In this document: piece by piece, positions 1 through 6,757 of the stretch
Numbering within the stretch: the stretch's first letter is position 1
How the letters are laid out: the number at the start of each line of letters is the position of its first letter
DNA from: Myxococcus stipitatus
GTDB lineage: Bacteria; Myxococcota; Myxococcia; Myxococcales; Myxococcaceae
Length of the DNA stretch: 64,000 nt
Assembly (NCBI RefSeq): GCF_021412625.1
Contig: NZ_JAKCFI010000011.1
Location: 210,647-274,646 of the forward strand
Direction: 5' to 3'
Notes under the pieces: model-generated
Told to the model about the DNA's origin: nothing
The model's input: only the letters and a program-made list of their open reading frames with translations
Databases searched by the model: none
Position numbers and translations under genes: made by a program

Positions 1-754
1 CTTCGCCGGCCCCCGGCGCTTCCACCCCACGCCGGTGGCGCTCGACGCGCTGCCGGACCTGGATGTCGTGCTGCTGTCGCACGACCACTACGACCACCTG
101 TGCCGCTCCACCGTCGAGGCGTTGGCGAAGCGGCGGGTGCCCTTCGTCACGGCGTTGGGGGTGGGCGCGCACCTGGAGGCCTATGGCGTGGCGCCCGAGC
201 TCATCACGGAGCTGGATTGGTGGGAGCGGGCCACGGTGGGCGGCGTCGGCTTCACCGCCACGCCCGCCCAGCACTTCTCCGGGCGCGGGGTGAAGGACCG
301 CAACCGGACCCTGTGGGCCTCCTGGGTGCTGGAGGGCGAGCGCCATCGCCTCTTCTTCAGCGGTGACACGGGCCTCACCTCCGAATTCGAGGAGATTGGC
401 CGCAGGCACGGCCCCTTCGACCTGGTGATGCTGGAGGTGGGCGCGTTCCACCCGAGCTGGGGTGGCATCCACCTGGGGCCTGAGAACGCGCTCAAGGCCC
501 ACGCCATGTTGGGCGGCGGACCGCTGATGCCGGTCCACTGGGGCACCTTCAACCTGGCCTTCCACGCCTGGGACGAGCCGGCGGAGACGCTCGTCCGCAT
601 GGCCTCCGAGCAGCAGGTGCGCCTGTTCACGCCGCGCCTGGGGGCGGCCACGGAGCCCTCCCACTTCGAGCGGAGCACGTCCTGGTGGCGCGAGGTCTCC
701 GAGCGTGTCTCCGGGGCGTCGGCTCCCGGCGCGAGGCGCGATCAGACGGGGTGA
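1..754 (+). CDS. MBL-fold metallo-hydrolase, NAPE-PLD/UlaG-like (5' end missing)
   Basis: The gene enters from the left edge in frame 2: the first codons read FAGPRRFHPTP and run straight into the GTG at 35, so that GTG is internal and not the start. The zinc-binding motif HDHYDH lies near nt 80-97, followed by FSGDTG near nt 356-373 and a late VHWGTF near nt 533-550. This order is that of N-acyl-phosphatidylethanolamine phospholipase D-like hydrolases of the metallo-beta-lactamase fold. About 250 residues are visible; full-length relatives have roughly 330-380. The substrate cannot be told from the sequence. The tail after the fold is short and rich in Ser, Ala and Arg. Confidence 0.8.
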   Translation, partial: FAGPRRFHPTPVALDALPDLDVVLLSHDHYDHLCRSTVEALAKRRVPFVTALGVGAHLEAYGVAPELITELDWWERATVGGVGFTATPAQHFSGRGVKDRNRTLWASWVLEGERHRLFFSGDTGLTSEFEEIGRRHGPFDLVMLEVGAFHPSWGGIHLGPENALKAHAMLGGGPLMPVHWGTFNLAFHAWDEPAETLVRMASEQQVRLFTPRLGAATEPSHFERSTSWWREVSERVSGASAPGARRDQTG

Positions 755-843
755 TAGCCCGGGGCTATCAAACCCATCGGAACGATGTGTTGGAACGCGG
801 TATCGGCGATGCGCATCCTTGACCCATCAAGGAGCTCATCACG

Positions 844-1593
844 ATGCCTCTCATCGCGCTCGCGGGTGTTGGTTCAGGTGCGTTGCATGCCTTGTCGGGA
901 CCCGACCACCTGCTCAGCCTCGCCCCGTTGTCGGTGGGACGGAAGCAGGGGGCCTGGCGGGTCGGCCTGGTGTGGGGGTTGGGTCACGGAGTGGGGACGC
1001 TCGTCGCGGCGGCGGTCCTGATGGTCGTGCTGTCGGTGGTGCACCTGGAGTGGGTGGACCAGTGGGCGGAGCGCATCGCCGGACTGGCGCTGGTGGGGAT
1101 GGGGGTGTGGGGCCTGCGGCGACGACTGGGGCAGGACGGCGGCGCGGCGGGCGGCCGAGGGGTGGCGGTGGTCGGGCTGGTGCACGGCATCACCGGGGCG
1201 TCGGCGCTGCTGCTCCTGCTGCCGGTGGCGACGTCGGGGACGGGGGCGGAGCAGGCGTTCTACCTGGGTGGCTTCTCGCTCGGCAGCACCCTGGCCATGT
1301 CGGGGCTCACCGCCGCCATCGCGGCCTTCTCGAGGGGGCGCCGGATGTCCGCGGCCTTCAGCCGGCATGTGCCCCGGGTCGCCTCCTCGCTGTCCATCCT
1401 GCTCGGTGGGGCGTGGATGGCGGGCGCGGTCTTCTCCACGTCACCGACGTCGGCCTCCAGCGCGACCAGGGCCGCGTCGAGCGCGCCCGCGTCGAGGTCG
1501 CGGACGAGCACCTCGGTCTTCTCCTCGACCCAGGCCAGCGTGAGCCGGGGGAAGCGCCGCCTCAGCGCGGGCGCGACGGCCGGCAGCAGGTAG
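844..1593 (+). CDS. NicO/UreH-like membrane transporter with an aberrant C-terminal tail
   Basis: A strong ribosome site (AAGGAG) precedes the ATG at 844. The protein has about six hydrophobic segments and the motif HALSGPDHL near residues 15-23, which resembles the HxxxPDH nickel/cobalt signature of NicO, HupE and UreH membrane proteins, so a metal-ion or urease-accessory transport role is likely but unproven. Homology is good up to residue ~197 (SLSILLGGAWMAGAVF, the last membrane helix). From there to the stop at 1593 the reading frame is low-complexity Ser/Thr/Arg and lies antisense to the coding part of the regulator on the other strand. The natural protein probably ended shortly after residue 200; the last ~50 residues look acquired by a deletion that joined two convergent genes. 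Confidence 0.65.
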   Translation: MPLIALAGVGSGALHALSGPDHLLSLAPLSVGRKQGAWRVGLVWGLGHGVGTLVAAAVLMVVLSVVHLEWVDQWAERIAGLALVGMGVWGLRRRLGQDGGAAGGRGVAVVGLVHGITGASALLLLLPVATSGTGAEQAFYLGGFSLGSTLAMSGLTAAIAAFSRGRRMSAAFSRHVPRVASSLSILLGGAWMAGAVFSTSPTSASSATRAASSAPASRSRTSTSVFSSTQASVSRGKRRLSAGATAGSR

Positions 1594-1922
1594 GGTGAGA
1601 CGGTGGGGATGACGCCGACGCGCAGGGTGCCCGCGAGCGGGTCTCCCACGCGCCGGGACTCCTCCAGCAGGTCATCCGCCTCCAGCAGGAGTCGCCGGGC
1701 GCGCTCCACCAGCTTCTCTCCCGCCGACGTGAGCAAGACGCGCCTGCGGTCCCGCTCGAACAGCCGGACCCCCAGCGACTCCTCGAGCAGCGCGAGCTGG
1801 GCGCTCAGCGACGGCTGGGACACATGGCACCGCGCGGCGGCCTTGCGGAAGCTCAGGCTGTCCGCCACGGCGACCACGTACTGGAGCTGCCTCAAGGTGA
1901 AGGGATGGGGCGCCAGCTGCAT
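1260..1922 (-). pseudogene. LysR-family (OxyR-like) regulator, C-terminally truncated
   Basis: The N-terminal winged helix-turn-helix is intact (FTLRQLQYVVAVADSLSF, then CHVSQPSLSAQLALLEE, near residues 8-50), followed by the first part of the effector domain with the OxyR-like phrase IPTVSPYLLP near residues 105-114. Homology stops at about residue 163 (nt ~1434). The remaining ~57 codons are the reverse strand of the transporter gene opposite. OxyR-type proteins are about 300 residues long, and the redox cysteines lie in the lost half. The gene is either dead or makes a DNA-binding fragment without an effector domain. The 74 bases between its start and the end of the next gene show no clear operator. 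Confidence 0.7.
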
Positions 1923-1996
1923 GATGGCCGCTGACTATCACGTGACGCGCGGGCCACGAGAGCCCCCGGATGGGAACCCCGGGGCCCCGCGTCGCG

Positions 1997-2812
1997 TCAA
2001 GGGCGCGCGAGCCATCGCGCCGTGGTCTGTCTCACCGCCTGCCTCAGGCGCTCGTCGTCGGTGGGCGCGGGCCAGGGCTGTTCCTGCTCCTCCATCATCC
2101 AGCGCGCGTCTCCTGGTGGGGACCAGCGCTCCCTCGCGAGGATGCGCGCGAGCCGCGCGCCGCAGGTCTCGGGGGCTTCCCAGCCGCGCTTCACCAGGGA
2201 CAGCAGCCATCCCAACGGGCCGGTCCTCGCCCCCAGGTCCGTGCGGACGACGCCCGGGTGCAACACCACCACGTCCAGCTCGGGGTGCGCGGCGGCGACA
2301 TCCCGCATCGCCAACGCGAGACAGAGCTTGGTGTCGCAGTAGGTCCGGATGCTGGAGAAGTCCTCGCCGGTGGGCGTCCGGTCCGCGTCGAAGCGGCCCT
2401 TCACCAGGAGCCCCGCGCTCACCAGCATGATGCGCCGCAGGTGCCCGGCGTCGAGCAGGGGCTGCTGCATGGCCAGCGGCGCCAGGTGGTTGACGGCGAA
2501 CGCCAGCTCCAGGCCGTCCGGAGTGAGGACGCGTCGCGAGGGCCACACGCCGGCATTGTGGACGAGCGTCGCTCCAGGCTCGGCGACCTCCACGAGCCGC
2601 CGCCCCAGCGCGCGCGCCCCTTCGAGCGTCGACAGGTCCCCGGGGACGGAGAGGGCCCGACCGCCCTTCCGCTCGACGTCCGCCACCAGCGTCGAGAGCC
2701 GGGTCTCGTCACGCGCGACGAGCACCAGCCGCCTGCCCCCAGGGCCGGCGAGGGCGAGTGCCAGCGCATGTCCGATACCCCGGGACGCTCCAGTGAGAAT
2801 CAGGTCGCTCAT
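1997..2812 (-). CDS. SDR-family oxidoreductase
   Basis: A short-chain dehydrogenase of 271 residues. The cofactor motif TGASRGIG is at residues 6-13, the NAG motif (LVHNAGVW) near residue 87, and the catalytic Ser and YCDTK (YxxxK) pair near residues 132-155. The region resembles retinol dehydrogenase/WWOX-like SDRs, which reduce carbonyls with NADPH. The start at 2812 (MSDLILTG) is preferred; an upstream extension would be Pro/Arg-rich and would cover the operator region. It is divergent from the TetR gene at 2914, so it is the obvious target of that regulator. Confidence 0.8.
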   Translation of the reverse strand: MSDLILTGASRGIGHALALALAGPGGRRLVLVARDETRLSTLVADVERKGGRALSVPGDLSTLEGARALGRRLVEVAEPGATLVHNAGVWPSRRVLTPDGLELAFAVNHLAPLAMQQPLLDAGHLRRIMLVSAGLLVKGRFDADRTPTGEDFSSIRTYCDTKLCLALAMRDVAAAHPELDVVVLHPGVVRTDLGARTGPLGWLLSLVKRGWEAPETCGARLARILARERWSPPGDARWMMEEQEQPWPAPTDDERLRQAVRQTTARWLARP

Positions 2813-2841
2813 GCCCGGGACTGTGGCACTCCTGTCGCTGA

Positions 2842-2862
2842 AATTGGAAGAACATTCCAATT
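2842..2862. promoter_or_regulatory. Palindromic operator between SDR and TetR genes
   Basis: A perfect inverted repeat with 8-base arms, AATTGGAA (2842-2849) and TTCCAATT (2855-2862), separated by 5 bases. It is strikingly AT-rich for this genome and sits in the ~100-base gap between the divergent SDR and TetR starts. That is the usual position for a TetR dimer site controlling both genes. Assignment to this regulator is inferred from position. Confidence 0.7.
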
Positions 2863-2913
2863 CGGGCGCGGACGGCGTCGACCTGGGGCGGGGTGGCGCA
2901 TAGGGTGGGAGGC

Positions 2914-3513
2914 ATGGGGCCGGCACGGAAAGACGGACAGAAGCGACGCGACGCGTTGCTGGACGCGGCGTTGCGCTGCTTCGCGGAGCGGGGCGTGCTG
3001 GGCACCGGCATCGAGGAGATCCGCAAGGCGGCGGGGGCGAGCCCGTCGAGCGTCTACCACCTCTTCGATGGGCTCTCCGACCTGACGCTGGCGCTGCTGG
3101 TGCGGACCTTCGAGCGGCTCTTCGCGCACCTGACGGAGCGCGTGCTCCCGGCGAGGACCGCGGAGTCGGTGGTGCTGGCGCTGGTGGATGGGCACCTGGA
3201 GTGGATCCTCTCGCACCGCGACGAGGGCCGTTTCATGTACCAGGCCATGTCGTTGGAGCTGGGCGCGGAGTCAGCGAACGTGCTGCTCGCGCGCAAGGCG
3301 GAGCTGCTCCAGCCGATCGCCCAGCACATCGCCCCCTTCGTCGCGACGGGCGCGCTGCCACCGTGGCCCATCATCCAGCTGGATGTCGTGTTGCTGGGGC
3401 CCAGCCACGAAGCCTGCCGCCGCTTCCTCGGGGGCGCCGCGCTGGAGCCGTCCTGGATGCGCGAACAGCTCCCCCGGCTTGCGTGGCGCAGCATCCGCCC
3501 GCGGGGACGCTGA
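2914..3513 (+). CDS. TetR/AcrR-family transcriptional regulator
   Basis: 199 residues. The N-terminal helix-turn-helix is clear (KRRDALLDAALRCFAERG near residues 10-27, then GIEEIRKAAGASPSSVYHLF), and the rest is a helical ligand-binding domain of normal length. The ATG at 2914 has GGGTGGGAGG just upstream and is preferred to a GTG seven codons earlier. It is divergent from the SDR gene with a palindromic operator between them, the classic layout of a repressor released when the enzyme's substrate or a toxic compound binds. The ligand is unknown. Confidence 0.85.
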   Translation: MGPARKDGQKRRDALLDAALRCFAERGVLGTGIEEIRKAAGASPSSVYHLFDGLSDLTLALLVRTFERLFAHLTERVLPARTAESVVLALVDGHLEWILSHRDEGRFMYQAMSLELGAESANVLLARKAELLQPIAQHIAPFVATGALPPWPIIQLDVVLLGPSHEACRRFLGGAALEPSWMREQLPRLAWRSIRPRGR

Positions 3514-3531
3514 GGGGCGCCGGAATGAAGT

Positions 3532-3564
3532 GGGCCCGATCAGGGTGTCCTCCTGACCGGGCCC
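3532..3564. terminator. Hairpin terminator between TetR gene and ncRNA array
   Basis: GGGCCCGATCAGG (3532-3544) faces CCTGACCGGGCCC (3552-3564) across a 7-base loop, giving 13 pairs with one A/C mismatch. There is no T-run. It lies 18 bases past the TetR stop and after the minus-strand ncRNAs, so it probably ends transcription from both sides. Confidence 0.6.
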
Positions 3565-3583
3565 GGGGTGCCGCCATGGATGA

Positions 3584-3721
3584 GGTCCGCGCGTTTAATC
3601 AGCCACCTCAGGATGAAGACCCATGTCTTGCGATTAGACGACCGCCGCGTGAGGAGTTGGAGCGGCGGGCTGGAATTGCACCAGCATCCTGGGGGCTCGG
3701 GTGGCCGTGGTCGATCGGACC
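3584..3721 (-). ncRNA. Permuted tRNA-like RNA, unit 2 (outer stem GGTCCG/CGGACC)
   Basis: Read on the minus strand, the order is: GGTCCG (3721-3716), CGGCCACC (3707-3700), CCCA (3693-3690), GGAT, T-arm GCTGG-TGCAATT-CCAGC (3685-3669), acceptor 3' strand CCGCCGC (3668-3662), a 13-base linker beginning TCCA, acceptor 5' strand GCGGCGG (3648-3642), TC, D-arm GTCT-AATCGCA-AGAC (3639-3625), A, TGGG (3623-3620), GGTGGCTG (3607-3600) and CGGACC (3589-3584). The acceptor strands pair over 7 bp, TGGG pairs with CCCA in the anticodon-stem position, and GGTGGCTG/CGGCCACC (one G-U) extends the helix. The 3' tRNA half therefore precedes the 5' half, as in a circular permutation. The linker starts with a discriminator base plus CCA. 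There is no anticodon loop. Bacterial Y RNAs of the YrlA type are known to carry tRNA-like domains; GGTCCGA at 3721-3715 resembles the Ro60-binding motif of Y RNAs. That link is inference. Confidence 0.6.
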
Positions 3722-3776
3722 TGCGACAGCGAATGCTGAGTCTGGAGTGAGAGTCTGAACCTGGGGTGCGTCGCGT

Positions 3777-3871
3777 CCCCGTGTTGTCGCTTGCCTCGAC
3801 CGTTGGGCTACCCCGCCGCGAGAAGGGATTGGCGGGGGCAGGATTCGAACCTGCACTGGAGGCGACCGGGG
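3777..3871 (-). ncRNA. Permuted tRNA-like RNA, unit 1
   Basis: Minus-strand order: CCCCG (3871-3867), GTCGC (3866-3862), a 7-base variable region, T-arm GCAGG-TTCGAAT-CCTGC (3854-3838), acceptor 3' strand CCCCGCC (3837-3831), a 13-base linker (3830-3818), acceptor 5' strand GGCGGGG (3817-3811), TA, D-arm GCCCAACGGTCGAGGC (3808-3793), AA, GCGAC (3790-3786), AACA, CGGGG (3781-3777). GGCGGGG pairs perfectly with CCCCGCC, GCGAC with GTCGC in the anticodon-stem position, and CGGGG with CCCCG beyond a 4-base bulge. The T-loop TTCGAAT and the UA at positions 8-9 are canonical for tRNA. The permuted order and the linker length match the neighbouring unit. True ends are unknown; the transcript probably starts in or after the gene ending at 3937. 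Confidence 0.65.
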
Positions 3872-3936
3872 GATGCTTCCGCGTCAAGCTACGGCTGAGT
3901 TTGAGTTTGTACTCCTGAGATCAGCGCGACGGAGGC

Positions 3937-4668
3937 TCAGCCGAAGAGGTAGCCCAGGATGGGGTCCCCGGCCTTCAGCTCCTCGACTTCGACGGCGTTC
4001 GCCTCCTCGCGCGCGAACTTGACGGCCTGTTGCAGCTTCTCGACGCGCTCCAGCAGGTCCGCGACCCGCGTCGCGGGCAGCGCGCCCGAGTACTTCACCG
4101 TCTTCCAGTACCCGACGACGATGTCCTCGTAATAGACCTCCACCTGCGCGGGGTGCTTCTCGGTGGCCTCGGCCTTCACGTGGTTGCGGGGGACCTTCTT
4201 GGTCTTCGCCGTCTGCACCGGCTCGGTCGCCCACAGGCCCTGGGCGGGGTCGGCGACCCACGACTCGGACGGGTCGAGGGTGGGCAGCTTCTTCACGAAG
4301 GTGTGCAGGTCCACCAGCTGCTTCTCCAGGAACAGGAGGTACGTGGCGGGCGCGCCCTTGAGCACCACCTTGCCGTCCACGCGCACGTCCGCCCGGGCGT
4401 GGCAGTTGGTGAGGTCCTTGGTGGCGGTGACGTCGAAGAGCCGGGAGAGGATTTCCTTCGTCTTCTTCAAGACGTCGTCCGTGCGCACCTGCACGCGCGT
4501 GGACTCGGGAGGGAAGCGCTCACCTTCCTCGTCACGGGGCTGGTACGTCCGGGAGATTCCGTTGAGCAGCGCGGGTTTCTGGAGGTCGTGATGGGCCTGG
4601 GTCAGCTCCTGCAGGGAGCGATTCTTGACGCCCTTCTCGACGGCGATGATCTGGTTCAGCTTGGGCAT
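3937..4668 (-). CDS. Conserved protein of unknown function (DUF7873-like)
   Basis: 243 residues, start MPKLNQIIAVEKGVKN. From memory this matches a strongly conserved family found in actinobacteria and myxobacteria (I believe DUF7873); typical phrases are KPALLNGISRTYQP near residues 31-44, ATKDLTNCHARADV near 83-96, and KVPRNHVKAEATEKHPAQVE near 158-177. No catalytic motif or membrane segment is evident; it looks like a soluble globular protein with a predicted helix near residues 205-225. The stop is about 65 bases upstream of the first permuted tRNA-like RNA on the same strand, so protein and RNAs are probably transcribed together and may form one system, for example an RNA-binding or RNA-processing protein with its RNAs. 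That functional link is inference from position only. Confidence 0.7.
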   Translation of the reverse strand: MPKLNQIIAVEKGVKNRSLQELTQAHHDLQKPALLNGISRTYQPRDEEGERFPPESTRVQVRTDDVLKKTKEILSRLFDVTATKDLTNCHARADVRVDGKVVLKGAPATYLLFLEKQLVDLHTFVKKLPTLDPSESWVADPAQGLWATEPVQTAKTKKVPRNHVKAEATEKHPAQVEVYYEDIVVGYWKTVKYSGALPATRVADLLERVEKLQQAVKFAREEANAVEVEELKAGDPILGYLFG

Positions 4669-4752
4669 GGGCTCGTTCTTCGTCTCGTTCGTTCGGGGCC
4701 TGTCGACGCGAGGGCACGCGCGCGACTGACACCTCGAACGAGGCGAACGGCC

Positions 4753-5337
4753 TCAGTCCGGTCGCCCGTAACCCAGCAGGGTGTCTCCATCGAACTCCGC
4801 CACCCACCCGGCGGGGAGCGCCAGCGCGGACAGGAGCGCCGCGCGGCGTCGCAGCAGGGCATGGACGGGGAAGGTGTCGAACGGCGTATCCCCCGGAGTC
4901 CCCGGCGGGAGCACCAGCCAGCCGGAGTCCGTTCCCTCGGGGGCCCGGACCCGCGCCAGGGCGACGCGAGGGCTGTCGGCCCACCCGGGGAGCGCGGTGA
5001 ACGTGTCCGAGTAGCGGGGGAACACCGGGTCCACGCCCACCGTCTGCGTGGTCTCCAGCATCCGGCCCTGGACCCTCAGCGTCACGGTGATGTCGTCACG
5101 CCAGTCCTTCATCGGATCGCCATCGAAGTCGGGCTCGGTCACCACCAGCGAGTCGCCGCGAGGGTCCAGCCGCAGGGAGGACCAGCCGAAGCGCAGCGTG
5201 CGGCCCGGGATGAGTCCTCCCGGGGGCAGGCGCCCCAGCACCTCCAGCACCCACTCGCCCTGTTCCTCCGCGTCGTCTTCACACATGAGGACCACGTGCA
5301 CTCCGTGCAGGTGGCGCTCGAGTCGCAGCTCGCCCAT
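4753..5337 (-). CDS. Hypothetical protein
   Basis: 194 residues with a good ribosome site (GAGGAGG) before the ATG at 5337. The N-terminus MGELRLERHLHGVHVVLMCEDD and the C-terminal part (DSGWLVLPPGTPGDTPFDTFPVHALLRR near residues 140-167) suggest a soluble mixed alpha/beta protein; no signal peptide or membrane helix is visible. I do not recognise the family with confidence. The C-terminal DSGW pattern loosely recalls Imm33/DUF2185-type domains, but no toxin gene is adjacent. It lies upstream of the DUF7873-like gene on the same strand with an 84-base gap. Confidence 0.5.
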   Translation of the reverse strand: MGELRLERHLHGVHVVLMCEDDAEEQGEWVLEVLGRLPPGGLIPGRTLRFGWSSLRLDPRGDSLVVTEPDFDGDPMKDWRDDITVTLRVQGRMLETTQTVGVDPVFPRYSDTFTALPGWADSPRVALARVRAPEGTDSGWLVLPPGTPGDTPFDTFPVHALLRRRAALLSALALPAGWVAEFDGDTLLGYGRPD

Positions 5338-5425
5338 CGCCGTGCCTCCTCGTCCCGCCTTCTACATAGGAACGGGAGGCCCGGTCACCGGAGACCTCCG
5401 CGCGAGTGTCGGGACGTGGCCTGGG

Positions 5426-6217
5426 TCAGCACCCCTGGAAGCGAGGCGCCCTCCGGGCCGCCGCGGCGGCGAGCCCCTCGCCCAGGTCCGCGCTGCCGTA
5501 GCTCTCCGCCTGGAGTCGGGCCTCTTCCTCGAGCGCGCGCCGGAGCCCCTCGCGGTCCGCGGTCAGGCGGCCCTTCAGGCCCCGCGTCGCCAGCGGCGCG
5601 TTCGCGGCCATGGTCGTCGCCAGGGCGCGAGCACGGGACTGGACCTCCGAGGCGGGCGTCGCCTCGAGCGCGAGTCCGAGCCGGACCGCCTCGCGCCCAT
5701 CGAAGCGGCGCCCGGTGAGCAACAGCTCCGCCGCGCGCTGGGCCCCCGTCCTCCAGGGCACCAACCACGTCGCGCCCATCCCCGGGTGCAGCCCCAGTTG
5801 GACGAAGTTGAGCGCCAGCTTCGCGTCCTCGGCGACGATGCACACGTCGCACGCGAGCGCGACGCACAACCCCGCGCCAATCGCCGCGCCTTCCACGGCG
5901 GCCACGGTGGGGAAGGGCAGGTCGAGGACGCTGAGGTAGCGCGAGTAGAACTCGAGCATGAACACGCGCGCGTCCTCGAAGGAGGACTGCCGCAGCCGCT
6001 CCAGCATCTGGAGGTCACCCCCGGCGGTGAATGCGCCCCCGGCGCCCGTGAGCACCACCGCGCGCACGTCGTCGCGCGCCCGCAGCTCCTCGACACGCGC
6101 CCGGAGCGCGATGCCCAGCTCGGGCGTCATCGCGTTGCGACGGGGGGCGTCGTCCAGCGTGAGGGTGGCGACGTGTGCTTCGACTTCGAGGAGGACGCCC
6201 GGGGCCCGCGTGGTCAT
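5426..6217 (-). CDS. Enoyl-CoA hydratase/isomerase family protein
   Basis: 263 residues of crotonase fold. The oxyanion-hole regions are visible as RNAMTPELG near residue 31 and GAGGAFTAGGDLQM near residues 63-76, followed by the EGAAIGAGLCVALACD helix near residues 109-124 that carries the second backbone NH and the usual acidic position. It would hydrate or isomerise a CoA thioester in the cytoplasm. A GTG six codons upstream (6235) is an alternative start. The exact substrate is unknown; nothing in the neighbourhood points to a dedicated degradation pathway. Confidence 0.8.
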   Translation of the reverse strand: MTTRAPGVLLEVEAHVATLTLDDAPRRNAMTPELGIALRARVEELRARDDVRAVVLTGAGGAFTAGGDLQMLERLRQSSFEDARVFMLEFYSRYLSVLDLPFPTVAAVEGAAIGAGLCVALACDVCIVAEDAKLALNFVQLGLHPGMGATWLVPWRTGAQRAAELLLTGRRFDGREAVRLGLALEATPASEVQSRARALATTMAANAPLATRGLKGRLTADREGLRRALEEEARLQAESYGSADLGEGLAAAAARRAPRFQGC

Positions 6218-6290
6218 GCGCGGCAGTCTATTCACTCCCGTCCGCCGTCGCGCGAGGAGATGGGGAGTTCACGCGGCGTGGCGCCGGCCC

Positions 6291-6671
6291 TCACTGGAGC
6301 GTCAGCGTGAGCGAGTCCCCCGGCTTGACGTTCAGCTCCTGCTCGGTCTCGTAGCGCCGTTCGCTGCCGATGCCCTCGTCGCCGAACGTGCCGATGACCT
6401 CGAAGGCGAAGCCCAGGCGCTCCGCGTCGGACAGGAGGGTGTGGGGGATGACGAAGGTGCGCGTCGTCATCCCCGGCACGGTGCCCAGCCGGAGCTTGCG
6501 GGTGGGGCTGCGGACGAAGAGGTTGACGTCCACCTTCTTGAAGCTGCGCACCTCCACCGTCGTCTCGGGCGGCGGCGGCGTGTCGCCTTGTTGCGCCGCG
6601 CGCGCCCCCCCGCACGCGAGGGTGAGACCCAGCCACGACACGAGCAGGAGCAGGAGCGGGCGTCGGCGCAT
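6291..6671 (-). CDS. Small lipoprotein of unknown function
   Basis: 126 residues. The N-terminus MRRRPLLLLLVSWLGLTLAC is a lipoprotein signal with Cys at about residue 20. The mature part begins with a Gly/Ala/Pro-rich spacer, then a compact beta-rich domain (VEVRSFKKVDVNLFVRSP, then LRLGTVPGMTTRTFVIP) that looks like a transthyretin/immunoglobulin-like sandwich. Probably anchored in the outer or inner membrane facing the periplasm. No family recognised. Confidence 0.65.
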   Translation of the reverse strand: MRRRPLLLLLVSWLGLTLACGGARAAQQGDTPPPPETTVEVRSFKKVDVNLFVRSPTRKLRLGTVPGMTTRTFVIPHTLLSDAERLGFAFEVIGTFGDEGIGSERRYETEQELNVKPGDSLTLTLQ

Positions 6672-6757
6672 GAGACCTCCGGACAACGGGTGCGAGTCCA
6701 CGGCTGGGGAGGGGCGACGGGCGGGGATCGCCGTCGGACCGCCCGCTCCTCCCCGCC

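Noticed and set aside
3831..3905. A conventional tRNA on the minus strand ending in GGTTCGAATCC and CCCCGCC
   Set aside because: The upstream sequence offers a D-arm-like hairpin but no acceptor 5' strand complementary to CCCCGCC and no anticodon stem. The matching acceptor strand lies after the T-arm, which fits the permuted fold instead.
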